Shown here piece after piece: positions 7,739-15,311 of a DNA stretch of 64,000 nt. The first letter of the stretch is position 1, and the number at the start of each line of letters is the position of its first letter. The stretch covers positions 1-64,000 of the forward strand of contig CAXTIG010000012.1 of the NCBI GenBank assembly GCA_964244295.1, read 5' to 3'. Below the pieces are notes generated by a model. That model was given only the letters and a program-made list of their open reading frames with translations. It was not told the origin of the DNA and did no database searches. This stretch comes from JAJAZB01 sp964244295. GTDB taxonomy: Bacteria; Bacteroidota; Bacteroidia; Cytophagales; Spirosomataceae. Position numbers and translations under genes: made by a program.

Positions 7739-8643
7739 GAGCCTGTTTAAAGTTTAGAAATAGCGACGGCGCAAAAAGCCGAATTTTGGAGTCGCCAAAC
7801 ACCCAAAACTCACTTTTGCGCCGTGCTCAACAAAGATATTATTCAAAAGCATGTGGTGGCTCATTTAAGTCAGGCCCGACGGGGGATGCCCCCTAAAGTT
7901 GCTCACAGCCAGATTCTTTTAGCGATTCTTTACCGGTTGAAAACCGGTTGCCAGTGGCGGGAGTTGCCCACCGAGCGCTTCTTCGGCGGGCAATACTACA
8001 CCTGGCAGGCCGTCTACCACCACTTCCGCAAGTGGGCTCAGGATGGCAGCTTTCAAGCCGCTTGGCTTGCCCTGCTGACCGAATTTCGCGCCAGTCTGGA
8101 TTTGTCGAGCGTGCAGTTAGACGGTAGTTACACCTGGGCCCGAAAAGGCGGCCAGGCAGTCGGCTATCAACCCCGCCAGCGGGCACAGGCCACGAACCTA
8201 CTGTTTGTCTGCGACAACCAGGGCCAGATGCTGGCTTGCAGTGAAGCCCTCAGCGGGGAGCATCACGACAGCTATCAACTTGGTGTCGTCTTCGGGCAAC
8301 TCACCGGCCTTTTGAAACAAGCAGGGTTGGCCGTTGAGGGCCTGTTTCTGAATGCTGACGCGGGTTTTGACACCGATGATTTTCGCCAACATTGCTACCG
8401 CCAGGGCATCCAGGCCAATATCGCCCGCAACGGCCGCCGCCAGGAGGGGGCCCTGTACTTCGATGAGCAATTGTACCAGCGTCGGTTACTTATTGAGCAG
8501 AGCCACGCCTGGCTTGACAGCTTGAAGGCCCTGCTGGTGCGTTTTGAGCAACGTGCCCAGCACTGGCTGGCCCTGCACTACCTGGCTTTCTGCCTACAGT
8601 TCCTGCGTAGGCTCAGCCGTAAAAACAAACTTTAAACAGACTC
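7739..8643 (+). mobile_element. complete IS5-family insertion sequence
   Basis: 905 bp bounded by 17-base terminal inverted repeats at 7739-7755 and 8627-8643, which differ at one position (GAGCCTGTTTAAAGTTT versus GAGTCTGTTTAAAGTTT). The flanks carry TAT on both sides (7736-7738 and 8644-8646), a likely 3-bp target duplication. A single intact transposase frame fills the element. Intact ends, frame and target duplication point to a fairly recent insertion. Confidence 0.9.
7823..8635 (+). CDS. IS5-family transposase
   Basis: 270 residues, one uninterrupted frame. The N-terminal half has the IS5-type segment AILYRLKTGCQWRELPTERF and the C-terminal half the DDE domain. The likely catalytic triad is D100 (VQLDGSYT), D179 (NADAGFD) and E225 (IEQSHAWLD). 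It catalyses cut-and-paste movement of the 905-bp element. Start codon: an in-frame GTG at 7823, 68 bases inside the left end. The frame is intact, so the element may still be active. Confidence 0.92.
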   Translation: MLNKDIIQKHVVAHLSQARRGMPPKVAHSQILLAILYRLKTGCQWRELPTERFFGGQYYTWQAVYHHFRKWAQDGSFQAAWLALLTEFRASLDLSSVQLDGSYTWARKGGQAVGYQPRQRAQATNLLFVCDNQGQMLACSEALSGEHHDSYQLGVVFGQLTGLLKQAGLAVEGLFLNADAGFDTDDFRQHCYRQGIQANIARNGRRQEGALYFDEQLYQRRLLIEQSHAWLDSLKALLVRFEQRAQHWLALHYLAFCLQFLRRLSRKNKL

Positions 8644-8674
8644 TATAGTATTTTTACTCGTAATTCGTTCAGCC

Positions 8675-8977
8675 ATGCCTAAACTGTATGAGTATTTTGG
8701 ACTGAAGGTCTTTTTCTACTCGAAGGAACACTTACCGATTCATGTTCACGTTGAGTACAACGAATACGTGAGCATTGCGGAATTACTCTTTGAAAATGGA
8801 CAACTTGCTACGATTACCTGGCGAAAGAAAAGGGCTAAAAATCCTCTACCTTCCGCCCAGTTGACTAAAGCGGAAGCGTTGTTGCATTTCAAAGCAGTCG
8901 AAATCGCATCGAAGTGGAATGCGTATTTTGTGTTGAACGCGGAAGTGAAACCCGAAAAAATTACCAAAAAGCTGTAG
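8675..8977 (+). CDS. DUF4160 domain-containing protein
   Basis: 100 residues. The DUF4160 signature is the N-terminal FFYSKEHLPIHVHVEY, followed by a beta strand and a short helix. The gene is AT-richer than its surroundings and lies 32 bases past the IS element. Its stop overlaps the start region of the DUF2442 gene. DUF4160 and DUF2442 genes are commonly found as an adjacent pair, and a toxin-antitoxin-like role has been suspected; nothing here proves it. Confidence 0.85.
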   Translation: MPKLYEYFGLKVFFYSKEHLPIHVHVEYNEYVSIAELLFENGQLATITWRKKRAKNPLPSAQLTKAEALLHFKAVEIASKWNAYFVLNAEVKPEKITKKL

Positions 8978-8979
8978 TG

Positions 8980-9258
8980 GTGAAAACGAAAGCACTGGCA
9001 CAACTCTCGGATGAGGTGGTATTGACCGAGGCCCGTTACGTAGACGGTCATCGGATTGCTTTTACCTTTAGCGACGAGCATCGGAACGTCGTGGATTTTT
9101 GGCCGTTCCTGTCGCGACCCAATCAAAACCCAATGGTCAAGAAATACATGGACGTGGAAAAATTCAAAGTCTTCGAGGTCGTTCACGACACTGACATTTC
9201 CTGGAACGATTACGAGATGTGTTTTGAGATGGAAGATTTATACCACGGCACGATTTGA
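8980..9258 (+). CDS. DUF2442 domain-containing protein
   Basis: About 92 residues of DUF2442: EARYVDGHRIAFTFSDEHRNVVDFWPFLSRP then the C-terminal DISWNDYEMCFEMEDLY, which is the family hallmark. No ATG fits the family start; two in-frame GTG codons at 8977 and 8980 do, giving an overlap or abutment with the DUF4160 stop and so translational coupling. An in-frame ATG at 8914 would overlap the upstream gene by 64 bases. The pair has lower GC than flanking genes, in keeping with transfer. Confidence 0.8.
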   Translation: MKTKALAQLSDEVVLTEARYVDGHRIAFTFSDEHRNVVDFWPFLSRPNQNPMVKKYMDVEKFKVFEVVHDTDISWNDYEMCFEMEDLYHGTI

Positions 9259-9290
9259 GCCGTTCGTCAGTCCGAGATAACGTAGTAGCC

Positions 9291-9336
9291 AGCCCCGACC
9301 CACCGCGTTCTACGCCAGGGTCGGGGTTTGTTTTTG
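9291..9336 (+). terminator. rho-independent terminator after DUF4160/DUF2442
   Basis: CCCCGACCCA pairs with GGGTCGGGG, with a 15-base loop, followed by TTTGTTTTT. It ends the pair before the convergent purine permease. Confidence 0.75.
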
Positions 9337-9353
9337 ACCTTCCCCGCGTAGTT

Positions 9354-10622
9354 TCACTCCACCCCCAGCGCCGCCACCGCAAACCCATCGATCACCCACA
9401 GCATCGCCGGAATTTCCCGCCTTTTCCCCGCCACCACTTTTAAAAATGTGTAGCTCAGAAAACCCCAGATAATGCCCTGCGTGATGGAGTAGGTAAACGG
9501 AATCAACACCATTGCCAGAAAGGCCGGAATCGCCTCGTCGAGCTGCGACCAGTCGATTTTCAGCATGGGTTTCACCAGGAAAACTCCCACCAGCACCAAC
9601 GCCGGCGCCGTGGCAACGGCCGGAATTGTGCTCAACAGCGGCGACAAAAACAGGCAGGGCAAAAACAGCAACGCCGCCACCACCGCCGTCCGGCCGCTGC
9701 GTCCGCCCGCCTCGATGCCCACGGCGCTTTCGATGTAGGCCGTGCCGGGGCTGCTGCCCACCAGTCCGGCTCCCAGCGTGGCGAAGGCATCGGTCAGGAG
9801 CGATTCGCGGACGTGGCGCGGCTCGCCGTTTTCGTCCACCAGCCCCGACGCCTCGGCCAGCCCGACGAAGGTGCTCAGGCTGTCGAACAAATCGGTGAAG
9901 ACGAAGGCAAAAATTACTGGCACCAATGCCCAGCGCAGCGAGCCGACGAAATCGAGGGCGAACAGCAGGCTGAAATCGGGGGCGGCAAAGGCTCCGTTCC
10001 AGGCCACGAGCGGTTCCGTGCCCCAGGCCCGACCCAGCGTCGCGGCCAGCGCCGTCGTTCCCAGAATGCCAATCAACACCGCCCCCGGCACCCGCCGTAG
10101 GATGAGCGCCGCAGTCAGCGCCAGCCCCGCTACGAACACCAGCAACGGCGGGCTGACCTTCGCAAACGTGACCAGCGTAGCCGGGCTGGCGACCACGAAC
10201 CGGGCATTTTCCAGACCAATCAGCGTGATGAACAAGCCGATACCCGCCGCAATCGCGTAGCGCAAGGAGCGCGGAATGGCCCGCAGGAGCAACGTTCGTA
10301 CGTTGAAAAGCGACAACCCTAAAAAGACCACCCCCGCCCAGAACACCGCGCCGAGTGCCACCGGGTAAGGCACGTTCATGCCCTTCACGACCGTGAAGGT
10401 AAAAAACGCGTTCAGTCCCATCCCCGGCGCGACCACGATGGGGTTTCGAGCGTACAGCCCCATCATCAGACTCCCGAAAAAACAGACCAGCACCGTGGCC
10501 GTCAGCGCGGCGGAAAACGGCATTCCCGCCTGACTTAAAATTGTGGGATTGACCACGACGATGTAGGCCGTGGCTAAAAAACTGGAGACGCCGGCAAGAA
10601 TTTCAGTGCGGGTATGAGACAT
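9354..10622 (-). CDS. NCS2-family purine (guanine/hypoxanthine) permease
   Basis: 422 residues with about 12 membrane helices. It belongs to the AzgA/PbuG branch of NCS2 proton-coupled nucleobase transporters. Signatures are VVNPTILSQAGMP in helix 1, VVAPGMGLNAFFTF, FVFTDLFDSLSTFVGLA and SSPGTAYIESAVGIEAGGRSG. It imports hypoxanthine, guanine or adenine at the inner membrane; the exact base is not deducible. It starts 8 bases inside an upstream open frame of the divergent gene, but that gene begins further in. Confidence 0.92.
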   Translation of the reverse strand: MSHTRTEILAGVSSFLATAYIVVVNPTILSQAGMPFSAALTATVLVCFFGSLMMGLYARNPIVVAPGMGLNAFFTFTVVKGMNVPYPVALGAVFWAGVVFLGLSLFNVRTLLLRAIPRSLRYAIAAGIGLFITLIGLENARFVVASPATLVTFAKVSPPLLVFVAGLALTAALILRRVPGAVLIGILGTTALAATLGRAWGTEPLVAWNGAFAAPDFSLLFALDFVGSLRWALVPVIFAFVFTDLFDSLSTFVGLAEASGLVDENGEPRHVRESLLTDAFATLGAGLVGSSPGTAYIESAVGIEAGGRSGRTAVVAALLFLPCLFLSPLLSTIPAVATAPALVLVGVFLVKPMLKIDWSQLDEAIPAFLAMVLIPFTYSITQGIIWGFLSYTFLKVVAGKRREIPAMLWVIDGFAVAALGVE

Positions 10623-10686
10623 GGGTGGGTCGGAATTTTAGCCGCAACCTACGCTCTGCGCTCGGAAAACCCTGAATTGGTGGAGC

Positions 10687-10720
10687 TTTTGACTTTCAAA
10701 CGGGAGTGGTGCTATCTTTC
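10687..10720 (+). promoter_or_regulatory. promoter for the small exported protein
   Basis: TTTTG at 10687-10691 and TATCTTTC at 10713-10720 are separated by 21 bases, the Bacteroidota -33/-7 arrangement with C in place of the final G. The ATG is only 4 bases further, so the transcript would be nearly leaderless if the site is used. Confidence 0.4.
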
Positions 10721-10724
10721 CGGC

Positions 10725-11156
10725 ATGAATCTACGTGCGTTTCTGGTGGTCGGCAGTTTCCTGCTTTTGCGTCCCGTGGGTGGTCAGGCCCAAACCCTGG
10801 CGCGTCACTGGAGTTTTGCCGGAATGCGGGTGGATACCAGCGGGATGGACGGCCTCCAAAAAAACCTAATGACGCTCATGCGCGAAGGGCTGCAAGGCTC
10901 GGCGATGAACCTCAAAGTAGATGGCCGCTACGAAGCGGTTTCCAAAAATGGTACGGGTACGATGCAGACCGAAACCGGCACCTGGCGCTACGATTCGGCG
11001 GCGAAAACCTTGCTCATCACCACCGACGGCGCGCAGGCCGGATCTTCGCGTACGCAGACATTGCCCGTCGTCTCGGTGAGTGCTGAAGCGCTCGTGTTTA
11101 CACCCCCGGTGGGCAGTGCACCGGTGCCGATTGAGTTTGTTTATAAACCTCGTTGA
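10725..11156 (+). CDS. small exported lipocalin-like protein of unknown function
   Basis: 143 residues. The ATG at 10725 begins a signal peptide (MNLRAFLVVGSFLLLRPVGGQAQ); an upstream in-frame start lies in the divergent promoter region. The mature part has strands like lipocalin-like Bacteroidota proteins (WSFAGMRVD, MNLKVDGRYEAVSKNGTGTM, ETGTWRYDSAAKTLLIT). No catalytic motif is seen. It is followed after 28 bases by the methyltransferase on the same strand and may be cotranscribed. Confidence 0.7.
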   Translation: MNLRAFLVVGSFLLLRPVGGQAQTLARHWSFAGMRVDTSGMDGLQKNLMTLMREGLQGSAMNLKVDGRYEAVSKNGTGTMQTETGTWRYDSAAKTLLITTDGAQAGSSRTQTLPVVSVSAEALVFTPPVGSAPVPIEFVYKPR

Positions 11157-11184
11157 ACCTATTTTCAAAGAAAACTCCGAACCC

Positions 11185-11850
11185 ATGAACAGCGATCTGT
11201 TTGGAAACGTCGATGCCTACATCGCCCGGCTGCTGGTCGAGCCGGACGATGCGTTGGAGGCAGTAGAGAAATCAATCGACGCAGCGGGCATTCCACAAAT
11301 CAGCGTGACGGCCAACCAGGGGAAGTTTCTCCAGGTGCTGGCCCGTTCGGTGAGGGCTAAAAAAATCCTTGAAATTGGCACGCTGGGCGGGTACAGCACG
11401 ATTTGGATGGCCCGCGCCCTGCCCGCCGACGGGCGGCTGATTACCCTGGAATTTGAGCCAAAACACGCCGAGGTGGCACGGGGAAACTTCGTCCGGGCGG
11501 GGCTGGATTCCCAAATCGAAATCCGCCTCGGCAAGGCCCTCGACGTGCTGCCCGTCCTCGACGCGGAGGGAGCCGGGCCGTTCGACTTTATTTTCATCGA
11601 TGCCGACAAGCCGCCGTACCCGGAATACTTCGAGTGGGCCTTAAAACTTTCCCGCCCCGGCACACTCATCGTGGCCGACAACGTGATTCGCGGGGGGCGG
11701 GTCCTCGACCCCGATTCGACCGACGAAAATGTGCGCGGCGTGCGACGCCTCAACGCGATGTTGGCCGGAAATGCCGCCGTGACGGCGACAATTATCCAAA
11801 CCGTCGGGGCGAAGGAACACGACGGGATGGTGCTGGCGGTGGTGAATTGA
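11185..11850 (+). CDS. class I SAM-dependent O-methyltransferase (COMT-like)
   Basis: 221 residues, the length of the Methyltransf_3 family (catechol/caffeoyl-CoA O-methyltransferase type). SAM-binding motif ILEIGTLGGYSTIWMARAL, acidic motif ITLEFEPKHAEVA, and DFIFIDADKPPYPEYF with the metal-binding Asp; IVADNVIRGGRV completes the metal site. It transfers methyl from SAM to a hydroxyl of an unknown small substrate in the cytosol. The ATG at 11185 is chosen because it gives the family N-terminus; the frame is open to 11080. Confidence 0.88.
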   Translation: MNSDLFGNVDAYIARLLVEPDDALEAVEKSIDAAGIPQISVTANQGKFLQVLARSVRAKKILEIGTLGGYSTIWMARALPADGRLITLEFEPKHAEVARGNFVRAGLDSQIEIRLGKALDVLPVLDAEGAGPFDFIFIDADKPPYPEYFEWALKLSRPGTLIVADNVIRGGRVLDPDSTDENVRGVRRLNAMLAGNAAVTATIIQTVGAKEHDGMVLAVVN

Positions 11851-11903
11851 AGACCTCAGACATTCAATTTAGTAAGTCAAAAGAATTTTATTAACCAACT
11901 CTC

Positions 11904-12275
11904 ATGGGACACCGTAAACACATTATCGTAAATCTTAGCAGGCAAACGCTCACGGCTTACGAGGGATCACAAATCGTTTACAACTTTGACTGTGCCACTG
12001 GCGATAGGGACAACCCAACTCCCAGAGGTATTTTTAGCATTAATCGTAAGCACAGGGATTATGTGAGTCGCCAATTCAATCGAAGCATGGATTACGCCAT
12101 GTTTTTCAACCAAGGAATAGCCATTCATGAGTCTCATGTGGTTACTCCAATGTCGTACGCAAAATCGTTTGGACTTGACTACTTCGGCTCGCACGGATGC
12201 GTCCGACTGAGTGGGTCCGATGCGAAAAAACTATTTGACTGGGCACCGGTTGGTACGATGGTCGAAGTGCAGTAG
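11904..12275 (+). CDS. small L,D-transpeptidase (YkuD) without signal peptide, low GC
   Basis: 123 residues that are almost only the YkuD catalytic domain. The active-site motif is present: H75 (IAIHES) and S96-H97-G-C99-V-R101. Such enzymes cross-link meso-diaminopimelate residues in peptidoglycan or anchor lipoproteins. No signal peptide or membrane helix is visible, so how it reaches the periplasm is unclear; it might act outside the usual route. The gene is visibly AT-richer than its neighbours (codons such as ATT AAT CGT), suggesting transfer. Promoter and partners not evident. Confidence 0.85.
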   Translation: MGHRKHIIVNLSRQTLTAYEGSQIVYNFDCATGDRDNPTPRGIFSINRKHRDYVSRQFNRSMDYAMFFNQGIAIHESHVVTPMSYAKSFGLDYFGSHGCVRLSGSDAKKLFDWAPVGTMVEVQ

Positions 12276-12318
12276 AGAATTAAGTAATCGAAACGTGGCG
12301 AAAAAAGTAGTTTCCAAC

Positions 12319-13176
12319 TCACTGCAACTCCGCATCCTCCCGGCTGTTGAACGTATCCCCCTGACTCAAATCCCCCGATTTAAAGCCCTTCGTAAACCAG
12401 TACACGCGCTGCTTTGAGGTGCCGTGCGTGAAGGCGTCGGGTACGACGGTGCCCTGGGTTTCCCGCTGAATCCGGTCGTCGCCGATGGCATTGGCCGCCG
12501 TCAGGGCGCTTTCGATGTCGCCCTGTTCCAGGATGTTGGCCATTTTCTGCGCGTGGTGCGCCCAGACCCCGGCGTAAAAATCGGCCTGCAATTCGAGCCG
12601 CACCGAGAGGCGGTTGTTTTCCCGCTGGTTCAACTGACCCCGCAGGCCATCCACTTTCCCCAACACCCCCATCTGGTTCTGGACGTGGTGGCCAATTTCG
12701 TGGGCAATCACGTAGGCCATCGCAAAGTCGCCGGGGGCGTTGAAGCGCTCCTTGAGGTCGTCGTAAAACGAGAGGTCGATGTACACCCTCTGGTCGACGG
12801 GGCAGTAAAACGGCCCGGAGGCCGAGGAGGCATTGCCACAGCCCGATTGGGTCACGCCCCGGAAGAGCACAAGCGTGGGTTTGCGGTACTGGCTGCCCTG
12901 GTCAGCAAAGAGTTTTGCCCACACGTCTTCGGTGTCGGCCAGCACCACTTTCGTGAAACTGGCGGCCTGGTCGTCGGCTTGCTGGTTGGCGGGGGCCTCC
13001 ACCGCCGAGGGACCAGAAGCGGACTGGTTCAAAATTTCCGAGGGATCGCCCCCAAGCAGGGTAACGATGATGGCGATGATGACGGTGCCGATGCCCCCGC
13101 CAATCAGTTTGCCGCCGGTGCTCATTCCCCGGCGGTCTTCCACGTTGTCGCTTTCGCGTCTGCCTAACCAGCGCAT
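12319..13176 (-). CDS. YpfJ-family neutral zinc metallopeptidase
   Basis: 285 residues, family PF04228. An N-terminal basic segment is followed by a membrane helix (about residues 23-43), an Ala/Gln-rich linker and the catalytic domain. The zinc motif is H159-E-I-G-H163 within VIAHEIGHHVQNQMG, preceded by SGPFYCPVDQRVYIDLSFYDDL, both family hallmarks. Probably an inner-membrane protein with its peptidase domain outside; substrates are unknown. It ends 43 bases from the L,D-transpeptidase stop (convergent). Confidence 0.92.
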   Translation of the reverse strand: MRWLGRRESDNVEDRRGMSTGGKLIGGGIGTVIIAIIVTLLGGDPSEILNQSASGPSAVEAPANQQADDQAASFTKVVLADTEDVWAKLFADQGSQYRKPTLVLFRGVTQSGCGNASSASGPFYCPVDQRVYIDLSFYDDLKERFNAPGDFAMAYVIAHEIGHHVQNQMGVLGKVDGLRGQLNQRENNRLSVRLELQADFYAGVWAHHAQKMANILEQGDIESALTAANAIGDDRIQRETQGTVVPDAFTHGTSKQRVYWFTKGFKSGDLSQGDTFNSREDAELQ

Positions 13177-13310
13177 GGTATTTTGGATTTAAGGGTTTCG
13201 GTGCGTTGAATCGTTCGGCAAGATGGGCCTTTCCCGGCAAAATCGAATCTTCTTTGTACTAACTTGGCACCCGCATTCCAATTCACGTACACCTCTAAAC
13301 CCCACGTCGT

Positions 13311-14006
13311 ATGCAGTTCGTAGCAACCTCAAAGAAAAGTCGATTCGGCCTTTTTGCAAAAATCGGTGCCAGCGCCCTCGTCTTCGCGCTCTTCCTCAAC
13401 TTTTTCTCCGCTCCCCGGTCCACTCCGAAGCTTGACGAGGGTTGGGTTAAAATCTTCGACGGAAAAACCATGACGGGTTGGAAAGCCGCCGAAAACCCCG
13501 CCACGTTCAGCATTCAGGACGGGGCCATCGTGGTATTCGGACCCCGTGCGCACTTGTTCTACGATGGGCCGGTAGGCAACCACGACTTCAAAAACTTCGA
13601 GTTTAAAGCCACCGTGAAAACCGGCCCCGGTGCCAATTCGGGGATGTTCATCCACACCGCCTACCAGGATACCGGCTGGCCCGCCAAAGGCTACGAAATT
13701 CAGGTGAACCAAACCCACGGCGACTGGCGCAAAACCGGCAGCGTGTACGCCTTGCAGGACGTGAAGGAGGTGTTCGTGAAAGACGACGAGTGGTACACCG
13801 AGCACATCATCGTGCAGGGGAAAAAGGTGACGATCAAGGTGAACGATAAAATCATCAACGAATACACCGAACCCGATGACCTCGCCGACCGCACCGGCGG
13901 CAACGCCCAAAAACGCCTCAGCCGGGGTACCGTCGCTCTGCAAGGCCACGATCCCAAAAGTCGGGTCGAATTTAAAGACGTGATGATCAAGGTATTGCCA
14001 GACTGA
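13311..14006 (+). CDS. DUF1080 (3-keto-disaccharide hydrolase-like) protein
   Basis: 231 residues. A hydrophobic helix at residues 17-32 acts as signal or anchor. The domain is DUF1080, a concanavalin-like fold now linked to 3-keto-glycoside hydrolysis: GWVKIFDGKTMTGWKAAE, then FEFKATVKTGPGANSGMFIH, PAKGYEIQVNQTH and TEHIIVQGKKVTIKVND. Probably periplasmic and active on sugars; the substrate is unknown. A strong terminator follows at 14033. Confidence 0.85.
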   Translation: MQFVATSKKSRFGLFAKIGASALVFALFLNFFSAPRSTPKLDEGWVKIFDGKTMTGWKAAENPATFSIQDGAIVVFGPRAHLFYDGPVGNHDFKNFEFKATVKTGPGANSGMFIHTAYQDTGWPAKGYEIQVNQTHGDWRKTGSVYALQDVKEVFVKDDEWYTEHIIVQGKKVTIKVNDKIINEYTEPDDLADRTGGNAQKRLSRGTVALQGHDPKSRVEFKDVMIKVLPD

Positions 14007-14032
14007 TTTTCAGCCGACACCCATTTGGTTTC

Positions 14033-14063
14033 AAAAAAGAGCGGCAACCGAGCCGCTCTTTTT
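14033..14063 (+). terminator. rho-independent terminator after the DUF1080 gene
   Basis: GAGCGGC pairs with GCCGCTC around a short loop and is followed by TTTTT; A residues on the left make it potentially bidirectional. It overlaps a possible upstream ATG (14025) of the DUF4249 gene, which argues for the GTG start at 14097. Confidence 0.85.
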
Positions 14064-14096
14064 CAGCTTGCTGCTTCATCAACCAAACCTTCCCGC

Positions 14097-15296
14097 GTGA
14101 ATGTTCTCCGTCTCCTTCGGGTCCTGCTGCCCGTTGTCTTGCTCGTGAGTTTGCCGGCCTGCGTGGACCGCTACAACCCCGAATTGAACCTGAGCAAGGA
14201 ACTGCTCGTGATCGATGGCATCCTGACCGACCAGCCCGAACCGCAGCGAATTCGGCTCTACCGTTCGCGCTCCACCCAAAAGGTCACCGTCACGCAGCCC
14301 GCCGTGCAGAGCCGTACGGAGGTGGTCAACACGCCCGTGGCGAAAGCCCGGGTCGAGGTGGTGGTGAATGGCGGGGCGGTGCTAACGCTGCGCGAAACGG
14401 AGGCGGGCACCTACCAATTGCCCGAGGGCTTCCGGGGAAAACCCGGCGACCGCTACCAACTCCGGTTTCAAACCGCCGAGGGCGGATCCTACGAGTCGTC
14501 GGTGGAAACGATGACCGCCGCCCCGCCCATCGGGCGGGCCTACGACCAGTTTAACCCCCGGGGCGTTTCCAACGCGACCCAAACGGAGTCCATCCCCACC
14601 AACGACGTGTACGTCGATTTTCAGGACCCCGCCGCCGAGCGCAATTTTTACCTCTGGCGCTGGACTCAGTACGAATCGCAGGATTGGTGCGTCACCTGCC
14701 GCCAGGGATTGTACTACCTCACCGACACGGGCACCGGCCTGACAGGAGACTGCCGAAAAGTGGACAGCATCGACACGTTCAACGACTACGACTACACCTG
14801 CCTGGGCTTTTGCTGGGACATTTTTTACAGCCAGGGAATCAACATTTTCGCCGACGTGTACGCCAACGGTCGGCCCCAGGTGGGGCGGTTGGTGGCTCAG
14901 ATTCCGCTGTACCAGTCGAACGCTTGCCTGGTGGTGATTCAGCAGTACTCGCTCAGCGCCGATGCGTACCGGTACTACAAACTCCTCCAGGATCAGACCC
15001 AGAACACCGGCACCCTGGCCGATACGCCTCCCGCCCCCACGGCGGGCAACGTGCGCAACGTGGCCGACCCCAACGAAAGTGTAGTTGGGTATTTCTCGGC
15101 GTCGGCGGTGGCGCTCAACCGGTACTGGCTCGACCGGAAAAACACCACGGGCGGACGGCGCGACGGGCTTTTTTATTCGATAAAACGACGCCTGCCGGTG
15201 GAAGAACCGCCCCTGCTGTACCGGGCGGCCCGGCCTTCGTCGGTGTGTATGCCCAGCCGCACCCGTACCCCTGACCGGCCACTAGGCTGGCAATAA
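14097..15296 (+). CDS. DUF4249 lipoprotein, partner of the TonB receptor
   Basis: 399 residues with a GTG start. The N-terminus is a lipoprotein signal with lipobox LPAC (LLPVVLLVSLPAC), so it is membrane-anchored. DUF4249 landmarks are LLVIDGILTDQPEPQRIRLYRS near the start, repeated beta domains, and the C-terminal RTRTPDRPLGWQ. DUF4249 genes are almost always next to a TonB-dependent receptor, as here (15 bases upstream of it), and probably form an outer-membrane uptake or export pair; the ligand is unknown. The start at 14025 is rejected because it falls before the terminator. Confidence 0.85.
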   Translation: MNVLRLLRVLLPVVLLVSLPACVDRYNPELNLSKELLVIDGILTDQPEPQRIRLYRSRSTQKVTVTQPAVQSRTEVVNTPVAKARVEVVVNGGAVLTLRETEAGTYQLPEGFRGKPGDRYQLRFQTAEGGSYESSVETMTAAPPIGRAYDQFNPRGVSNATQTESIPTNDVYVDFQDPAAERNFYLWRWTQYESQDWCVTCRQGLYYLTDTGTGLTGDCRKVDSIDTFNDYDYTCLGFCWDIFYSQGINIFADVYANGRPQVGRLVAQIPLYQSNACLVVIQQYSLSADAYRYYKLLQDQTQNTGTLADTPPAPTAGNVRNVADPNESVVGYFSASAVALNRYWLDRKNTTGGRRDGLFYSIKRRLPVEEPPLLYRAARPSSVCMPSRTRTPDRPLGWQ

Positions 15297-15311
15297 ACTG
15301 ACTGGTTTGCC

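Noticed and set aside
14097..15296. Frameshift at the DUF4249 C-terminus
   Set aside because: The C-terminal RTRTPDRPLGWQ fits the usual DUF4249 ending, so the frame is intact.
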